Source of the DNA: Quadrisphaera setariae
GTDB lineage: Bacteria; Actinomycetota; Actinomycetes; Actinomycetales; Quadrisphaeraceae
Length of the DNA: 64,000 bases
Reading direction: 5' to 3'
NCBI RefSeq assembly: GCF_008041935.1
Contig: NZ_VKAC01000007.1
Span: forward strand, 124,001-188,000
Position 1 is the first letter of the stretch. Each line of letters starts with the position of its first letter. The translations under genes and the position numbers were made by a program. This document shows, in pieces, positions 39,897 to 49,257 of this stretch. Below the pieces are notes generated by a model. It had not been told where the DNA came from. It saw only the letters and a program-made list of their open reading frames with translations, and made no database searches.

Positions 39897-41966
39897 GTGG
39901 CGACCGCGGTGAAGGACCCCCTCGTCGGGCGTCTGATCGACAGCCGCTACCTCGTGCACGACCGCATCGCCAGCGGTGGCATGGCCACGGTGTACCTGGC
40001 CACGGACACGCGGCTGGAGCGCCCGGTGGCGCTGAAGGTGATGCACACCCACCTCGCGGCCGACGCCTCCTTCGTCGCCAGGTTCACGCGCGAGGCCCGC
40101 TCGGCGGCCCGTCTGAGCCACCCGGGCGTGGTGTCCGTGTACGACCAGGGCGCCAGCGACAGCACGGTCTACCTGGCCATGGAGTACATCCCGGGGCGCA
40201 CCCTGCGCGACCTCGTGGCGGCCGCGGCGCCGCTGCCCCTCGGCGAGGCCCTGGACCTCATCGAGGAGGTGCTCGACGGCCTGGCCGCAGCGCACGCCGC
40301 CGGGCTGGTCCACCGCGACGTCAAGCCCGAGAACGTGCTGGTCGGCGACGACGGCCGCCTCCGCGTGGCCGACTTCGGCCTGGCCCGCGCCGCGACCACG
40401 GCCACCGGTGGCGCCACGAGCACCCTCATCGGCACCGTCGGCTACCTCGCCCCGGAGCTGGTGCTCGACGGCGCCTCCGACGAGCGCGCCGACGTCTACG
40501 CCGCCGGCGTGGTGCTGTACGAGCTCCTCACCGGTCGCGCGCCCTTCGCCGGCGGCGCTCCCGCGCAGGTGGCCTTCCGGCACGTCAGCCAGGACATGCC
40601 GCTGGTCTCCGAGGCCCGTCCCGGCCTGCCGCTCGCCGTGGACGAGCTGGTGGCCAGTGCCACCGACCGCGAGCCGGACCGCCGCCCCCGGGACGCCGGC
40701 GTCATGCTCGAGCTGGTCCGCGACCTGCGCGACGGCCTGCCCGACGCGGTGCTCGACGCCCCGCCGGCGCTGGTGCCACTGGCCCCCGCGGTCGCCGCGG
40801 CGGTCGAGGGCACCCGCGTCCAGGGGCGCGACCACGTGGTGGCGCTGCCGGTCAGCGAGCTGCGCGACGCCGCCGCTGCCCCCGCGCCGCCCGTCCGGCC
40901 TGAGACGCGAGCGGAGACGCGAGCGGAGACCCGCGCCGAGCTGCGGGAGCAGGAGCGCAGCGCCACCCGGGCGCTCCCCCGGCCCTCGCCCCCCGGGTCG
41001 GGCCCGCTGGGGCTGTCCGACAGCGATGACGACGACGAGCGCCACCACGCCGCGGCCCGGCCACGCAGCCGGCGGCGGCTGCTGCTGGTGCTCGTAGCCG
41101 CGCTGGTCGCGGTGCTGCTCGCCGGAGGCGGCGCGGCCGTGTGGGCGTACACCGCCGGGCCCCTCGCGCAGCTGGCCGTGCCGGAGGTCGGGCGCTCCAG
41201 CGCCGCGCAGGCGCAGCAGGCCGTGGAGGCCCGCGGCCTGGTGCCCACCCTCGACACCACCCGCTACAGCGACGCGGTGCCCGTGGGCGAGGTGATGTCC
41301 ACCGACCCTCCGGCCGACACCCGGGTCGACAAGGGCACGCCTGTCACGATCTTCGTCTCCAACGGCCCGCAGCTGCGCAAGGTGCCCGACCTGACCGGGA
41401 TGGACCAGGCGCAGGCCAGCAAGGCCATCACCGACGCCGGTCTGACGGTCGGGAAGGTCGGCCAGGCGTACTCGGAGACCGTGCCGCAGGGGCAGGTCAT
41501 CCCCCAGGACCCCGGCGTCACCCCGCCGCTCAAGGCCCGCAGCGCGGTCGGCTTCACCACCTCGCAGGGCCGCGAGCCGATCACCGCGCCGTCGGACCTG
41601 CAGGGCAAGTCGCTGGCGGACGCCACCAAGGAGATCACCGACGTGGGGCTGCAGGTCGGCAAGACCGACCGCAAGAACGACGACTCCGTCCCCAAGGACT
41701 CCGTCGTCTCCGCGGCGCCCGAGCAGTCCGGCGGGCCGCTGCACCGGGGCGACAAGGTCGACCTCGTCGTCTCCGACGGGCCGGCCCAGGTGGTGGTCCA
41801 GGACGTGCGCGGCAGGTCCGTCGACGAGGCGCGCGGCATCCTCGAGGGCCAGGGCCTGCAGGTCACCGAGCAGCGCGTCTGGCTGGGCAACAGCGTCCAG
41901 AACCAGCAGCCCAGCCCCGGCTCCCCCGCCGCGTCCGGGTCGAGCGTGACGCTCTTCATCGGCTGA
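39897..41966 (+). CDS. Serine/threonine protein kinase with four PASTA domains (PknL/PknB-like)
   Basis: Membrane kinase sensing muropeptides or lipid II outside and phosphorylating division and wall-synthesis regulators inside. The 689-residue product has an N-terminal kinase domain: Gly loop IASGGMATVY, Lys47 (ALKVM), HRDVKPEN (139-146), DFG (159-161), GTVGYLAPEL. Then come a Pro/Ala-rich juxtamembrane with a repeated ETRA motif (12-bp DNA repeat near 40905), one membrane helix (RRRLLLVLVAALVAVLLAGGG) and four PASTA repeats to the C-terminus. The position beside the Rv2175c-like gene points to the PknL orthologue, although mycobacterial PknL lacks PASTA domains. It may combine PknB and PknL roles here. 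Confidence 0.92.
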   Translation: MATAVKDPLVGRLIDSRYLVHDRIASGGMATVYLATDTRLERPVALKVMHTHLAADASFVARFTREARSAARLSHPGVVSVYDQGASDSTVYLAMEYIPGRTLRDLVAAAAPLPLGEALDLIEEVLDGLAAAHAAGLVHRDVKPENVLVGDDGRLRVADFGLARAATTATGGATSTLIGTVGYLAPELVLDGASDERADVYAAGVVLYELLTGRAPFAGGAPAQVAFRHVSQDMPLVSEARPGLPLAVDELVASATDREPDRRPRDAGVMLELVRDLRDGLPDAVLDAPPALVPLAPAVAAAVEGTRVQGRDHVVALPVSELRDAAAAPAPPVRPETRAETRAETRAELREQERSATRALPRPSPPGSGPLGLSDSDDDDERHHAAARPRSRRRLLLVLVAALVAVLLAGGGAAVWAYTAGPLAQLAVPEVGRSSAAQAQQAVEARGLVPTLDTTRYSDAVPVGEVMSTDPPADTRVDKGTPVTIFVSNGPQLRKVPDLTGMDQAQASKAITDAGLTVGKVGQAYSETVPQGQVIPQDPGVTPPLKARSAVGFTTSQGREPITAPSDLQGKSLADATKEITDVGLQVGKTDRKNDDSVPKDSVVSAAPEQSGGPLHRGDKVDLVVSDGPAQVVVQDVRGRSVDEARGILEGQGLQVTEQRVWLGNSVQNQQPSPGSPAASGSSVTLFIG

Positions 41967-42005
41967 GCCCCGCCGCGGCGGCCCGGTCGGCCGCTGGCGG
42001 AGCCG

Positions 42006-43133
42006 TCAGCGGCTGAGCAGCTCGCTGAGGACGGCGGCGGCCAGGTCGGCGCCCTCGTCGTCGACGTCGAGGTGGGTCACCAGGCGGGCCGTGCGCGGGC
42101 CGAGGGCTGACAGGGCCACGCCCCGCTCGGCGGCGGCGAGCACGAGGGCTCGGGCGTCCTCGACGTCGAGCACCACGATGTTCGTCTCGACGGCGTCCGG
42201 GTCGGTGCAGCCGGGGCGGGCCTCGGCTACCGCCAGGGCGAGGCGCCGGGCGCGGGCGTGGTCGTCAGCGAGGCGCTCGACGTGGTGGTCGAGGGCGTGC
42301 AGGCCGGCGGCGGCGAGCAGGCCGGTCTGGCGCATGCCGGCGCCCATCCGCTTGCGCCAGGTGCGGGCCCTGGCGATGTTCTCCGCGGAGCTCACCAGCA
42401 CCGACCCGACCGGGGCGCCGAGGCCCTTGGACAGGCACACGGACGCGGTGGCGACCACGCCGCCGACCTCGCGGACCACGCCCTGCCACCCGTCCGGATG
42501 CGCGGCCCCCTGGACGACGGCGGCGTTCCACAGCCGGGCGCCGTCGAGGTGCAGCGCGACGCCGGCCGAGGAGGTGACCTCGTGCAGCCGGTGCAGCGCC
42601 GCGAGGGGCTGCACGGTCCCGCCGCCGAAGTTGTGGGTGTCCTCCACGGCCACGGCCGCGGTGGACACCAGGTGCGGGCCGGCGTCCGGCGTCATCATCG
42701 CGGCCACGCGGCCGACGGCGTCGTCGTCGAGGAGGCCCCGGGAGGCGTCCCACGTGCGCGTGGTGACCCCGGAGGTGACCGCGTGGGCGCCCAGCTCGGC
42801 GCGCACCACGTGGGCGCGCGCGTCGCACAGCAGCTCCTGGCCCGGCTCGACCAGCAGGCGCACGCCGAGCACGTTGGCGAGGGAGCCGGACGGTGTGAAC
42901 AGGCCCGCCTCGTGGCCGAGCAGCTCCGCCACGCGTGCCTCGAGGGCGGTGGTGGTGGGGTCCTCGGCGTAGACGTCGTCGCCGACGTCCGCCTCGGCCA
43001 CCGCGCGCCGCATGGCGGGCGTGGGCCGGGTGAGGGTGTCGGAGCGCAGGTCGACGCGGACCGGCGGCCCTGAGCGCGGGGCCGAGGCCCCGTACCCGCT
43101 CGCGCCGGCCGCGTCGGCCGTGCTGGCCGCCAT
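42006..43133 (-). CDS. ltaE: Low-specificity L-threonine aldolase
   Basis: PLP enzyme cleaving L-threonine/allo-threonine to glycine and acetaldehyde. The 375-residue product contains VDLRSDTLTRPTPAMRRAVAEADVGDDVYAEDPT (family N-terminus), FTPSGSLANVLGVRLL, EDTHNFGGGTV, LHLDGARLWNAAV (PLP-binding Asp) and SVCLSKGLGAPVGSVLV with the Schiff-base Lys. The ATG at 43133 shares its A with the aroG stop (TGATG), so the genes are coupled. Convergent with the kinase gene across only 39 bp. Confidence 0.92.
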   Translation of the reverse strand: MAASTADAAGASGYGASAPRSGPPVRVDLRSDTLTRPTPAMRRAVAEADVGDDVYAEDPTTTALEARVAELLGHEAGLFTPSGSLANVLGVRLLVEPGQELLCDARAHVVRAELGAHAVTSGVTTRTWDASRGLLDDDAVGRVAAMMTPDAGPHLVSTAAVAVEDTHNFGGGTVQPLAALHRLHEVTSSAGVALHLDGARLWNAAVVQGAAHPDGWQGVVREVGGVVATASVCLSKGLGAPVGSVLVSSAENIARARTWRKRMGAGMRQTGLLAAAGLHALDHHVERLADDHARARRLALAVAEARPGCTDPDAVETNIVVLDVEDARALVLAAAERGVALSALGPRTARLVTHLDVDDEGADLAAAVLSELLSR

Positions 43134-44578
43134 CAGGCGGAGCGCTCCTGCAGCATCTCGGCCACGAGGAACGCCATCTCCAGCGACTGCTGGTGGTTCA
43201 GGCGCGGGTCGCACAGCGACTCGTACGCCGTGGACAGGTCGGCGTCGGCGATCTCCTGGTGACCGCCGAGCACCTCGGTGACGTCGCCACCGGTGAGCTC
43301 CACGTGCAGGCCGCCAGGGATGGTGCCCAGGGAGTTGTGCACCTCGAAGAAGCCGCGGACCTCGTCGATGACGTCGTCGAAGCGGCGGGTCTTGTAGCCG
43401 GACGGGCTGGTGATGGTGTTGCCGTGCATGGGGTCGCAGGTCCACACCACCTGGGCGCCGGAGTCGGCGACGGCCTCGACCACGGCGGGCATCGCGTCGC
43501 GGATCTTGCCTGCGCCCATGCGCGTGATGAAGGTCAGGCGGCCGGGGCGGCGCTGCGGGTCGAGCTTGTCGACCAGCCCGAGGACCTCGTCCTTGGTGGT
43601 GGTCGGGCCGAGCTTGACGCCGATGGGGTTGCGCACGCGGGAGAGCAGGTCCACGTGGGCGGCGTCGAGCTGGCGGGTGCGCTCGCCGATCCACAGGAAG
43701 TGCGCCGAGACGTCGTAGAGCTTGCCGGTGCGCGAGTCGGTGCGGGTCAGCGCGCGCTCGTAGGGCAGCAGCAGCGCCTCGTGGGAGGCGTAGAACTCGA
43801 CGCGGCCGAGCAGCTCGTCGCTGTAGGCGCCGCAGGCCTCCATGAAGGAGATGGCGCGCTCGATGTCGCGGGCGGTCGCCTCGTAGCGGGCGTTGGCCGC
43901 GTTGCGCGCGAAACCCTTGTTCCAGGTGTGCACCTGGCGCAGGTCGGCCTCACCGCCGGTGGTGAACGCGCGCACGAGGTTCAGCGTGGACGCGGAGTGG
44001 TGGTAGGCCTTGAGGAGGCGGGTCGCGTCGTTGCGGCGGGCCTCGGGGGTGAAGGCGAAGTCGTTGACGGCGTCGCCGCGGTAGGCGGGCAGCGTCACGC
44101 CGTCGCGGGTCTCGGTGCCGCTGCTGCGGGGCTTGGCGAACTGGCCGGCCAGGCGGCCGATCTTCACCACGGGGGTGCTCGCCGCGTAGGTGAGCACCAC
44201 CGCCATCTGCAGGATGGTGCGCATCCGCTTGCGGATGGAGTCGGCCGTGGCGTCGGCGAACGTCTCGGCGCAGTCACCGCCCTGCAGCACGAAGGCGCGG
44301 CCGGTGGCCGCGGCGGCCAGGCGCTCGGTGAGGGCGTCGCACTCGCCGGCGAAGACCAGCGGGGGCAGCGCTGACAGCTCGGCGACGACGCCGGCCAGCT
44401 CGGCCTCGTCCCACTCGGGCTGCTGCAGGGCCGGGAGCTCCCCCGGCAGGTCGGCCACGGCCCCGTTGGGCGCGTCGAGCGCGTCGAGGGCAGAGCGGTA
44501 CGCCACGCCGACCGGGGTCCCCTTCGTGGGGCCCGTGGAGGCGGGCGGGACGGCGCCGGGCTGCGTCGTGGTGCTCAC
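43133..44578 (-). CDS. aroG: 3-deoxy-7-phosphoheptulonate synthase, class II (AroG)
   Basis: First enzyme of the shikimate pathway, condensing PEP and erythrose-4-phosphate. The 481-residue product from the GTG at 44578 shows the class II blocks FVLQGGDCAETF, VVKIGRLAGQFAKPRSS, LPAYRGDAVNDF, HTWNKGFARN, VGPTTTKDEVL-like LGPTTTKDEVL and WTCDPMHGNTITSPSGYKTR. An ATG-less extension upstream to 44635 is rejected. A TACCCT hexamer 8 nt before the GTG suggests a leaderless message. The neighbourhood (PASTA kinase and Rv2175c-like gene) matches mycobacterial aroG, Rv2178c. Confidence 0.95.
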   Translation of the reverse strand: MSTTTQPGAVPPASTGPTKGTPVGVAYRSALDALDAPNGAVADLPGELPALQQPEWDEAELAGVVAELSALPPLVFAGECDALTERLAAAATGRAFVLQGGDCAETFADATADSIRKRMRTILQMAVVLTYAASTPVVKIGRLAGQFAKPRSSGTETRDGVTLPAYRGDAVNDFAFTPEARRNDATRLLKAYHHSASTLNLVRAFTTGGEADLRQVHTWNKGFARNAANARYEATARDIERAISFMEACGAYSDELLGRVEFYASHEALLLPYERALTRTDSRTGKLYDVSAHFLWIGERTRQLDAAHVDLLSRVRNPIGVKLGPTTTKDEVLGLVDKLDPQRRPGRLTFITRMGAGKIRDAMPAVVEAVADSGAQVVWTCDPMHGNTITSPSGYKTRRFDDVIDEVRGFFEVHNSLGTIPGGLHVELTGGDVTEVLGGHQEIADADLSTAYESLCDPRLNHQQSLEMAFLVAEMLQERSA

Positions 44579-44733
44579 AACAGGCCAGGGTACGGGCGTC
44601 CGCACCTGCTTTCCCGCACAGCCCGTCCTCGTCACCCGGTCGTCGGGGGCGCCGTGGTCGGGGGTGGACGGCGAACGGGCCGCCCCCCGCGCCTGGTCGG
44701 CGGTGGGAGCGGCCCGTCAGCGGGGCTGGTGGA

Positions 44734-45762
44734 TCAGCCGGAGACGTGCTTCAGCTCGTCGATGCGGGCCTGCGAGACGGTCTTCAGCTCGCCGGTGGCC
44801 TCGGCCAGCGGCACCTGGACGACCTCGGTGCCGCGCAGCGCGGCCATGGTGCCGAAGTTGCCCTCCGCGATCGCGGTGACGGCCGACAGGCCCGAGCGGG
44901 TGCCCAGGATGCGGTCGTACGCGGTGGGGGTGCCGCCGCGCAGCAGGTGGCCGAGCACGGTGACGCGGGTGGCCAGGTCGGGCAGCTTCTCGTTCAGGAT
45001 CCGCTCGAGCGCCTCGCCGGCGCCCTTGAGCTGCACGTGGCCGAACGCGTCGAGCTCGGCGCCGGTGTGGGTGACGTCGCCGCCGGCGGCGATGGCGCCC
45101 TCGGAGATGACGACGAGCGGGGCCTCGCCGCGCTCGGCGACCTTGGCGATGGTGGCGGCGACCTCGTCGGCGTCGTACTCCTGCTCGGGCAGCAGCGTGA
45201 CGTGGGCCGAGGCGGCCATGCCGGTGTGCAGGGCGATCCAGCCCGCGTGACGGCCCATGACCTCGACGATCATGGCGCGGTGGTGGCTGGCGCCGGTGGT
45301 GGCAAGGCGGTCGCAGGCGTCCACGGCGATCTGCACGGCGGTGTCGAAGCCGAACGTGTAGTCGGTGGCCGACAGGTCGTTGTCGATGGTCTTGGGGGCG
45401 CCGACCACCTTGATGCCCTGGCTGTGCAGGTGCGTGGCCACGCCGAGGGTGTCCTCGCCGCCGATCGCCAGCAGGGCGTCGATCTCGAGGCGGGCCATGG
45501 TGGCGCGGATCGCGTCGACCCCGCCCTCCATCTTGACCGGGTTGGTGCGGGACGAGCCGAGGATCGTGCCGCCGACGGGGAGGATGTGCTCCACGACGGA
45601 GCGGTCGAGCGGCGTGGTCAGCCCCTCGATCGGGCCCTTCCAGCCGTCGCGGAAGCCCACGAACTCGAACCCGTACGTGTCCGTGCCCTTCAGCACGGCT
45701 GCACGGATGACGGCGTTGAGGCCGGGGCAGTCTCCGCCCCCGGTGAGAACTCCGATGCGCAT
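44734..45762 (-). CDS. pfkA: 6-phosphofructokinase (actinobacterial group III; phosphoryl donor uncertain)
   Basis: Phosphorylates fructose-6-phosphate in glycolysis. The 342-residue product begins MRIGVLTGGGDCPGLNAVIRAAV and contains AIGGEDTLGVA (101-110), GAPKTIDNDLSATDYTFGFDTA, EVMGRHAGWIAL and RGGTPTAYDRILGTRSG. Asp104 and Lys124 replace the two glycines of ATP-dependent enzymes, and these are the residues usually cited for pyrophosphate-dependent PFKs. Actinomycete homologues include both ATP- and PPi-users, so the donor needs an assay. A TAGGGT hexamer lies 8 nt before the ATG. The upstream gap to 45933 includes a 12-bp inverted repeat (45801-45812/45829-45840). Confidence 0.92.
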   Translation of the reverse strand: MRIGVLTGGGDCPGLNAVIRAAVLKGTDTYGFEFVGFRDGWKGPIEGLTTPLDRSVVEHILPVGGTILGSSRTNPVKMEGGVDAIRATMARLEIDALLAIGGEDTLGVATHLHSQGIKVVGAPKTIDNDLSATDYTFGFDTAVQIAVDACDRLATTGASHHRAMIVEVMGRHAGWIALHTGMAASAHVTLLPEQEYDADEVAATIAKVAERGEAPLVVISEGAIAAGGDVTHTGAELDAFGHVQLKGAGEALERILNEKLPDLATRVTVLGHLLRGGTPTAYDRILGTRSGLSAVTAIAEGNFGTMAALRGTEVVQVPLAEATGELKTVSQARIDELKHVSG

Positions 45763-45933
45763 GGTGGTTCACCCTAGCGAGGGCGGCTGGTGTCCCCCGC
45801 CGTCGTCGTCCTGACATGGGGGTGCCGGAGGACGACGACGACGCACGGCCCGTCGAGGGAAACCCCCGTGACCGCGTGCGAGCGGGCGCGCGAGGATGGG
45901 GCGCCAGCACCCGACGCCCACCAGGAGGACGAC

Positions 45934-46146
45934 GTGCCTGAGCCCACTGACAGCGCCGCCGAGCAGACCCCGGACGCCCCAGCACCCGAGGAGACACCGG
46001 CCGAGGCGCAGAAGCGCCGCTTCAAGGAGGCTCTGGAGCGCAAGCAGGGCGTGAAGCACCCGCACGACGAGGTCGCCGGCGGCAAGAACCTCCACGGCCG
46101 CGGCGGCGCCACGGCCCGCCAGGAGTTCCGCCGCAAGTCTGGCTGA
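45934..46146 (+). CDS. DUF5302 family protein (island integration target)
   Basis: Small, highly charged actinobacterial protein of unknown function. The GTG at 45934 has AGGAGG 5-6 nt upstream and gives 70 residues with an acidic Pro-rich N-terminus and the DUF5302 core AQKRRFKEALERKQGVKH...GRGGATARQEFRRKSG. Its last 22 bp (46125-46146) are repeated at 60412-60433, marking the gene end as the attachment site of the island that follows. The reading frame is preserved through the junction, so the protein stays intact after integration. Confidence 0.85.
   Translation: MPEPTDSAAEQTPDAPAPEETPAEAQKRRFKEALERKQGVKHPHDEVAGGKNLHGRGGATARQEFRRKSG
46125..46146. other. attL (left attachment repeat)
   Basis: 22 bp beginning GTTCCGCCGCAAGT and ending in the DUF5302 stop codon. 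It differs from the right copy at one base (T at 46140, C at 60427). The integrase stop lies 28 bp further in. Confidence 0.82.
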
Positions 46147-46173
46147 CCCGCACCGCTGCAGGTCAGAGCCTGT

Positions 46174-47304
46174 TCATGGGCGGCTAGTCCGCAGTTGGTC
46201 CGCAGGATTCTCAGCGCGGGGAGCCGCGTTGGCGAGGTCGTCGAGCAGACCCGCCAGCGCGGCCCGCGTCCGGTCCTCCGCGCTGGGCCAGAGGTGGCTG
46301 TAGGTGTTGAGGGTGACGCTGGCGCTGCGGTGGCCGAGCGCCCGCTGCACGGCGACGACGTCGACGCCGGCCGCGATGAGCCCTGACGCGAAGTAGTGCC
46401 GGAGGTCGTGAAGGCGCATGCCGGCGACACCGGCTCCGCGACGGGCCCGGCGCCAGCGGTCGCTGGCGATGTTCTGGGTGAGGGGTGCTCCCCCGCCCTC
46501 GGTCAGCAGCCACCGGGTTGGCTGGTTGCCCGGACGATGTTCCTGGACGTAGCGGGCGACGGCTTCGAGCAGGGCGTCGGGCACGGGGACGTCCCGCTCG
46601 CTGCCGTACTTCGGCGGGCTCTCGACGAGGGCTCCCCCCGTCGCCCGCGTGAGCTGGCGCCGCACGCGGACGGTGCGGCGCAGGAAGTCGACGTCGGCGA
46701 CCTGCAGGCCGCAGAGCTCCCCTAGTCGCAGGCCGGCGCCTGCGGCGAGCAGGACCATGACGCGGGTCTCGGGCTCAGCCGCGGCGGCGAGCACGGCCGC
46801 CACCTCCTCAGGGGCGGGGAGGCGCATCGCGGCCTCGGCTCGACGCACCCGCGGAAGCGTCACCCCAGCGCTCGGGTCTGAGACGAGGTGCCGGTCGAGG
46901 ACGGCGGCGCGCAGCACTGAGCGCACGTTGTTGCGGCGGGTGCGGATCGTGCCCGGCGCCAGGCCCTGCTTGCGCATACCGGCGACCCAGGACTCGACGT
47001 GGCTGCGGCGCAGGCGCCCCAGCGGGAGGTCGCGGAAGGTGCAGGTCCTGACGGCGATATCGACGGCGCGGGCGGTGTTAGGTGCCCACACCTGCCGCTC
47101 GGACCATACGGCGTAGAACTCAGCCAGGGTCGTCTGGGCGGCCGCGGGGTCGACGTACTGGCCGGTGACGACCGCGGTGGTGACCTCGTCCAGCCACCGC
47201 TGGGCGTCGACCTTGCGGCGGAAGTGCCGAGACCGCTCCTTGCCGTCCTCGTCGCGGAACCTGGCCCGCCACATGCCGTCCGAGCGCTTGGCGATGCTGG
47301 ACAT
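46174..47304 (-). CDS. int: Tyrosine site-specific integrase
   Basis: Phage/island-type tyrosine recombinase, 376 residues, complete. An N-terminal AP2-like arm-binding domain (KRSDGMWRARFRDEDGKERSRHFRRKVDAQRWL) and a SAM-like core-binding domain precede the catalytic domain. The catalytic residues are visible: Arg in AGLRLGELCGL, Lys in SPPKYGSERDVPVP, the HxLR box LHDLRHYFASGL, His in LGHRSASVTLNTYSH and the nucleophile Tyr in that segment. It reads toward attL and is the obvious enzyme for this island. No excisionase is recognised nearby. Confidence 0.92.
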   Translation of the reverse strand: MSSIAKRSDGMWRARFRDEDGKERSRHFRRKVDAQRWLDEVTTAVVTGQYVDPAAAQTTLAEFYAVWSERQVWAPNTARAVDIAVRTCTFRDLPLGRLRRSHVESWVAGMRKQGLAPGTIRTRRNNVRSVLRAAVLDRHLVSDPSAGVTLPRVRRAEAAMRLPAPEEVAAVLAAAAEPETRVMVLLAAGAGLRLGELCGLQVADVDFLRRTVRVRRQLTRATGGALVESPPKYGSERDVPVPDALLEAVARYVQEHRPGNQPTRWLLTEGGGAPLTQNIASDRWRRARRGAGVAGMRLHDLRHYFASGLIAAGVDVVAVQRALGHRSASVTLNTYSHLWPSAEDRTRAALAGLLDDLANAAPRAENPADQLRTSRP

Positions 47305-47855
47305 CGTCAGCCTCGCCCGAGCGGCTCAGCTCGCTGGAGGTCGGGGATTTCGAGCGTCTCGGCCTTGCTCCGGTGGCGCATCGGCGGAGTGTCCGGGCTG
47401 CATCGCCCGCGGTAGCTGGATCAGCGCGAAGCTGTGGAAAACGCACCCCTGTGCACACGCCTGTGGAAAGACGCCCGCAGTGACACACAACAGGAACGGT
47501 GCCGGTTGCCCGCGCCCATTGGCGACTGTGCCAGCGAACCCGCTCGTGCAGCCGCTAGGGAGCCCGCAAGGCACCACCTTCCCGACCGCGCCGGTCGGGA
47601 AGGCTCGCCGCAGGCAACCGGAGTGGGTCACCACTCCGTATATCTTGCTCCGCCCCGAGACCCGGGCCGCGCCCCCATCGCGGTGGTCTCGGGCTTCGAT
47701 CGGGCCAAGGGCAGATCTTCGATGGCTTCGAGACGGCGCTCAGGACGGGACGGGAAGCGACCCCAAGAACGTATATAGGGCGGGATATTGAGGAGAATCC
47801 CGCCCTATAACGGTAACCCCACCCGAATATCGGACGCGGCGCCTACCGTCGGGCC
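47305..47855. other. 551-bp non-coding region with two hairpins
   Basis: No convincing gene. It holds a GC hairpin (arms 47577-47587/47593-47603, 5-nt loop) and a less GC-rich 13-bp stem-loop (47774-47786/47797-47809, 10-nt loop) directly before the promoter of the recombinase pseudogene. The second could be an operator or a terminator. A short open frame at 47434-47778 lacks a ribosome site and coding character. Confidence 0.55.
47844..47849 (+). promoter_or_regulatory. -10 hexamer TACCGT, leaderless start of the recombinase pseudogene
   Basis: TACCGT, 6 nt, then the GTG at 47856; same geometry as moxR. No Shine-Dalgarno sequence. Confidence 0.45.
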
Positions 47856-49096
47856 GTGGCCCTCCCCGCCCGTCCCCTTGTCGACACGGACATCGACGTC
47901 GACGCCGCCGAAGTTGTCAGCTCTGACAGCGTGGTCGACTGTGACCTCAAGTCCAGGTTCAGCGCGGGTCCCGCCTTCGACGCGGGTGCGCGCCACCGTG
48001 CCGGTGTCGACGGCGACGACCTCAACGACGGGGACGTCCTCACCGACGCAGCGGTCGAGGGGCGGCTGCAACTCGCCTCGGCCGGCGTGCTGCCGGAACT
48101 CGACGGCTTGCCCGAGCGCGAGGCCGCCCACGCCCGCGCCGCCCGGGCGGAGAACACCTTGCGCGCGTACCGCTCGGACTGGGCCGAGTTCGCCACCTGG
48201 TGCTGCGCCCACGACGCCGACCCGATGCCGGCCACACCGTCGGCGCTGACCGGCAATCTGGTCGCGCTGGCCCAGGCCGGCGCAAGGGTCGGCACCCTGT
48301 CCCGGCGCCTGTCCTCGATCAAGTTCGCCCACGCCAGCGCCGGGCATCCCGCCCCCGCCACCCACCCCCGCGTCATCACGGTGTGGGAAGGCATCCGCCG
48401 CGTCCACGGCGCCCCGCCGAGCAGGCGAGCCCGCTGATGCCGCCACTGCTGTTCGACGCCCTGGCAGCGTGCCCGACCACCCGGACCTGGCCGACCGTCA
48501 CCCCCGCGACGGGACAACGCCGCAGGTCGGGACTACGCGCTGACAAGCCGGACCTGATTGGGGCCCGCGACCGCGCACTGCTGCCGGTCGGTTTCGTCGG
48601 CGCCCTGCGCCGCAGAGAACTCACGGCCCTGGAGACCGACGACGTCGCCGAGCACCCCAGCGGCCTGGTCCTGTCCCTACCCCGCTTGAAGACCAACCAG
48701 ACCGGCGAGCACGCCGAGCTCGTCGTCCTACCCCGCACCGGCAACCCCGACCGCTACCCCGACCTCGCGCTGCAGCGCTGGCTGGAACTCGCCGGCCTCA
48801 CCGAGGGCCCGGTGTTCCGCGGCGTGACCAAGGCCGACCGCGCAAGTGCGCGGTACCTGCACCCGGAATCGGTGACCACCCTGGTCAAGGGCGCCCTAGC
48901 CCGCACTGGCGCCCCCACCACCGGGCACAGCGGGCACTTCCTGCGGGCGGGGTTCGTCACCTACGCCCACCTGCGCGGCTCGAGCGACCGGGCCTTCGCC
49001 CACCAGACCTGGCACCGCTCGATGGCCTCTCTGGGCGGGTACGTGCGAGTACCCCACGCGTGGACCGACAACGCGGCAACGAGCTCGAGTCTGTAA
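47856..49096 (+). pseudogene. Tyrosine recombinase/integrase, disrupted by a frameshift
   Basis: Two adjacent frames together make one recombinase. The first (47856-48437) carries the SAM-like domain (ENTLRAYRSDWAEFATWCCAHDADPMPATPSALTGNLVALA...VWEGIRRVHGAPP). The second carries EQASPLMPPLLFDALAACP, GFVGALRRRELTAL (Arg), LPRLKTNQTGEHAELVVLPR (Lys), HSGHFLRAGFVTYAHLRGSSDRAFAHQTWHRSMASLGGYVRV. The join needs one extra base near 48415-48424, within CCGCCGAGCAG. Family members read straight through this point (GAPP-x-QA-x-PLMPP). It is either a decayed integrase or a sequencing indel; programmed shifting is unlikely. The leaderless-type promoter is intact. Confidence 0.82.
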
Positions 49097-49257
49097 CGCC
49101 CGTCACCCTCGACATCCAACGACATGAAGACCCACACACAGCCAATGGCGTCCTTCGGTGTCCCAGAAGTTCCACAACGATCACATGGTCGAAATAGCCT
49201 GGGTCGAGGCCGCGCGTTGCTCGCTCGTGCGGGTACCTAGCCACGGGGTGGACAGAA

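Noticed and set aside
46125-46146. tRNA gene as the island attachment site
   Set aside because: The repeat is the end of the DUF5302 reading frame. No tRNA cloverleaf can be formed around either copy, and none was seen elsewhere in the window.
47434-47778. Short open frame between integrase and recombinase pseudogene, possibly an excisionase
   Set aside because: No ribosome site, no helix-turn-helix pattern and non-coding-like composition.
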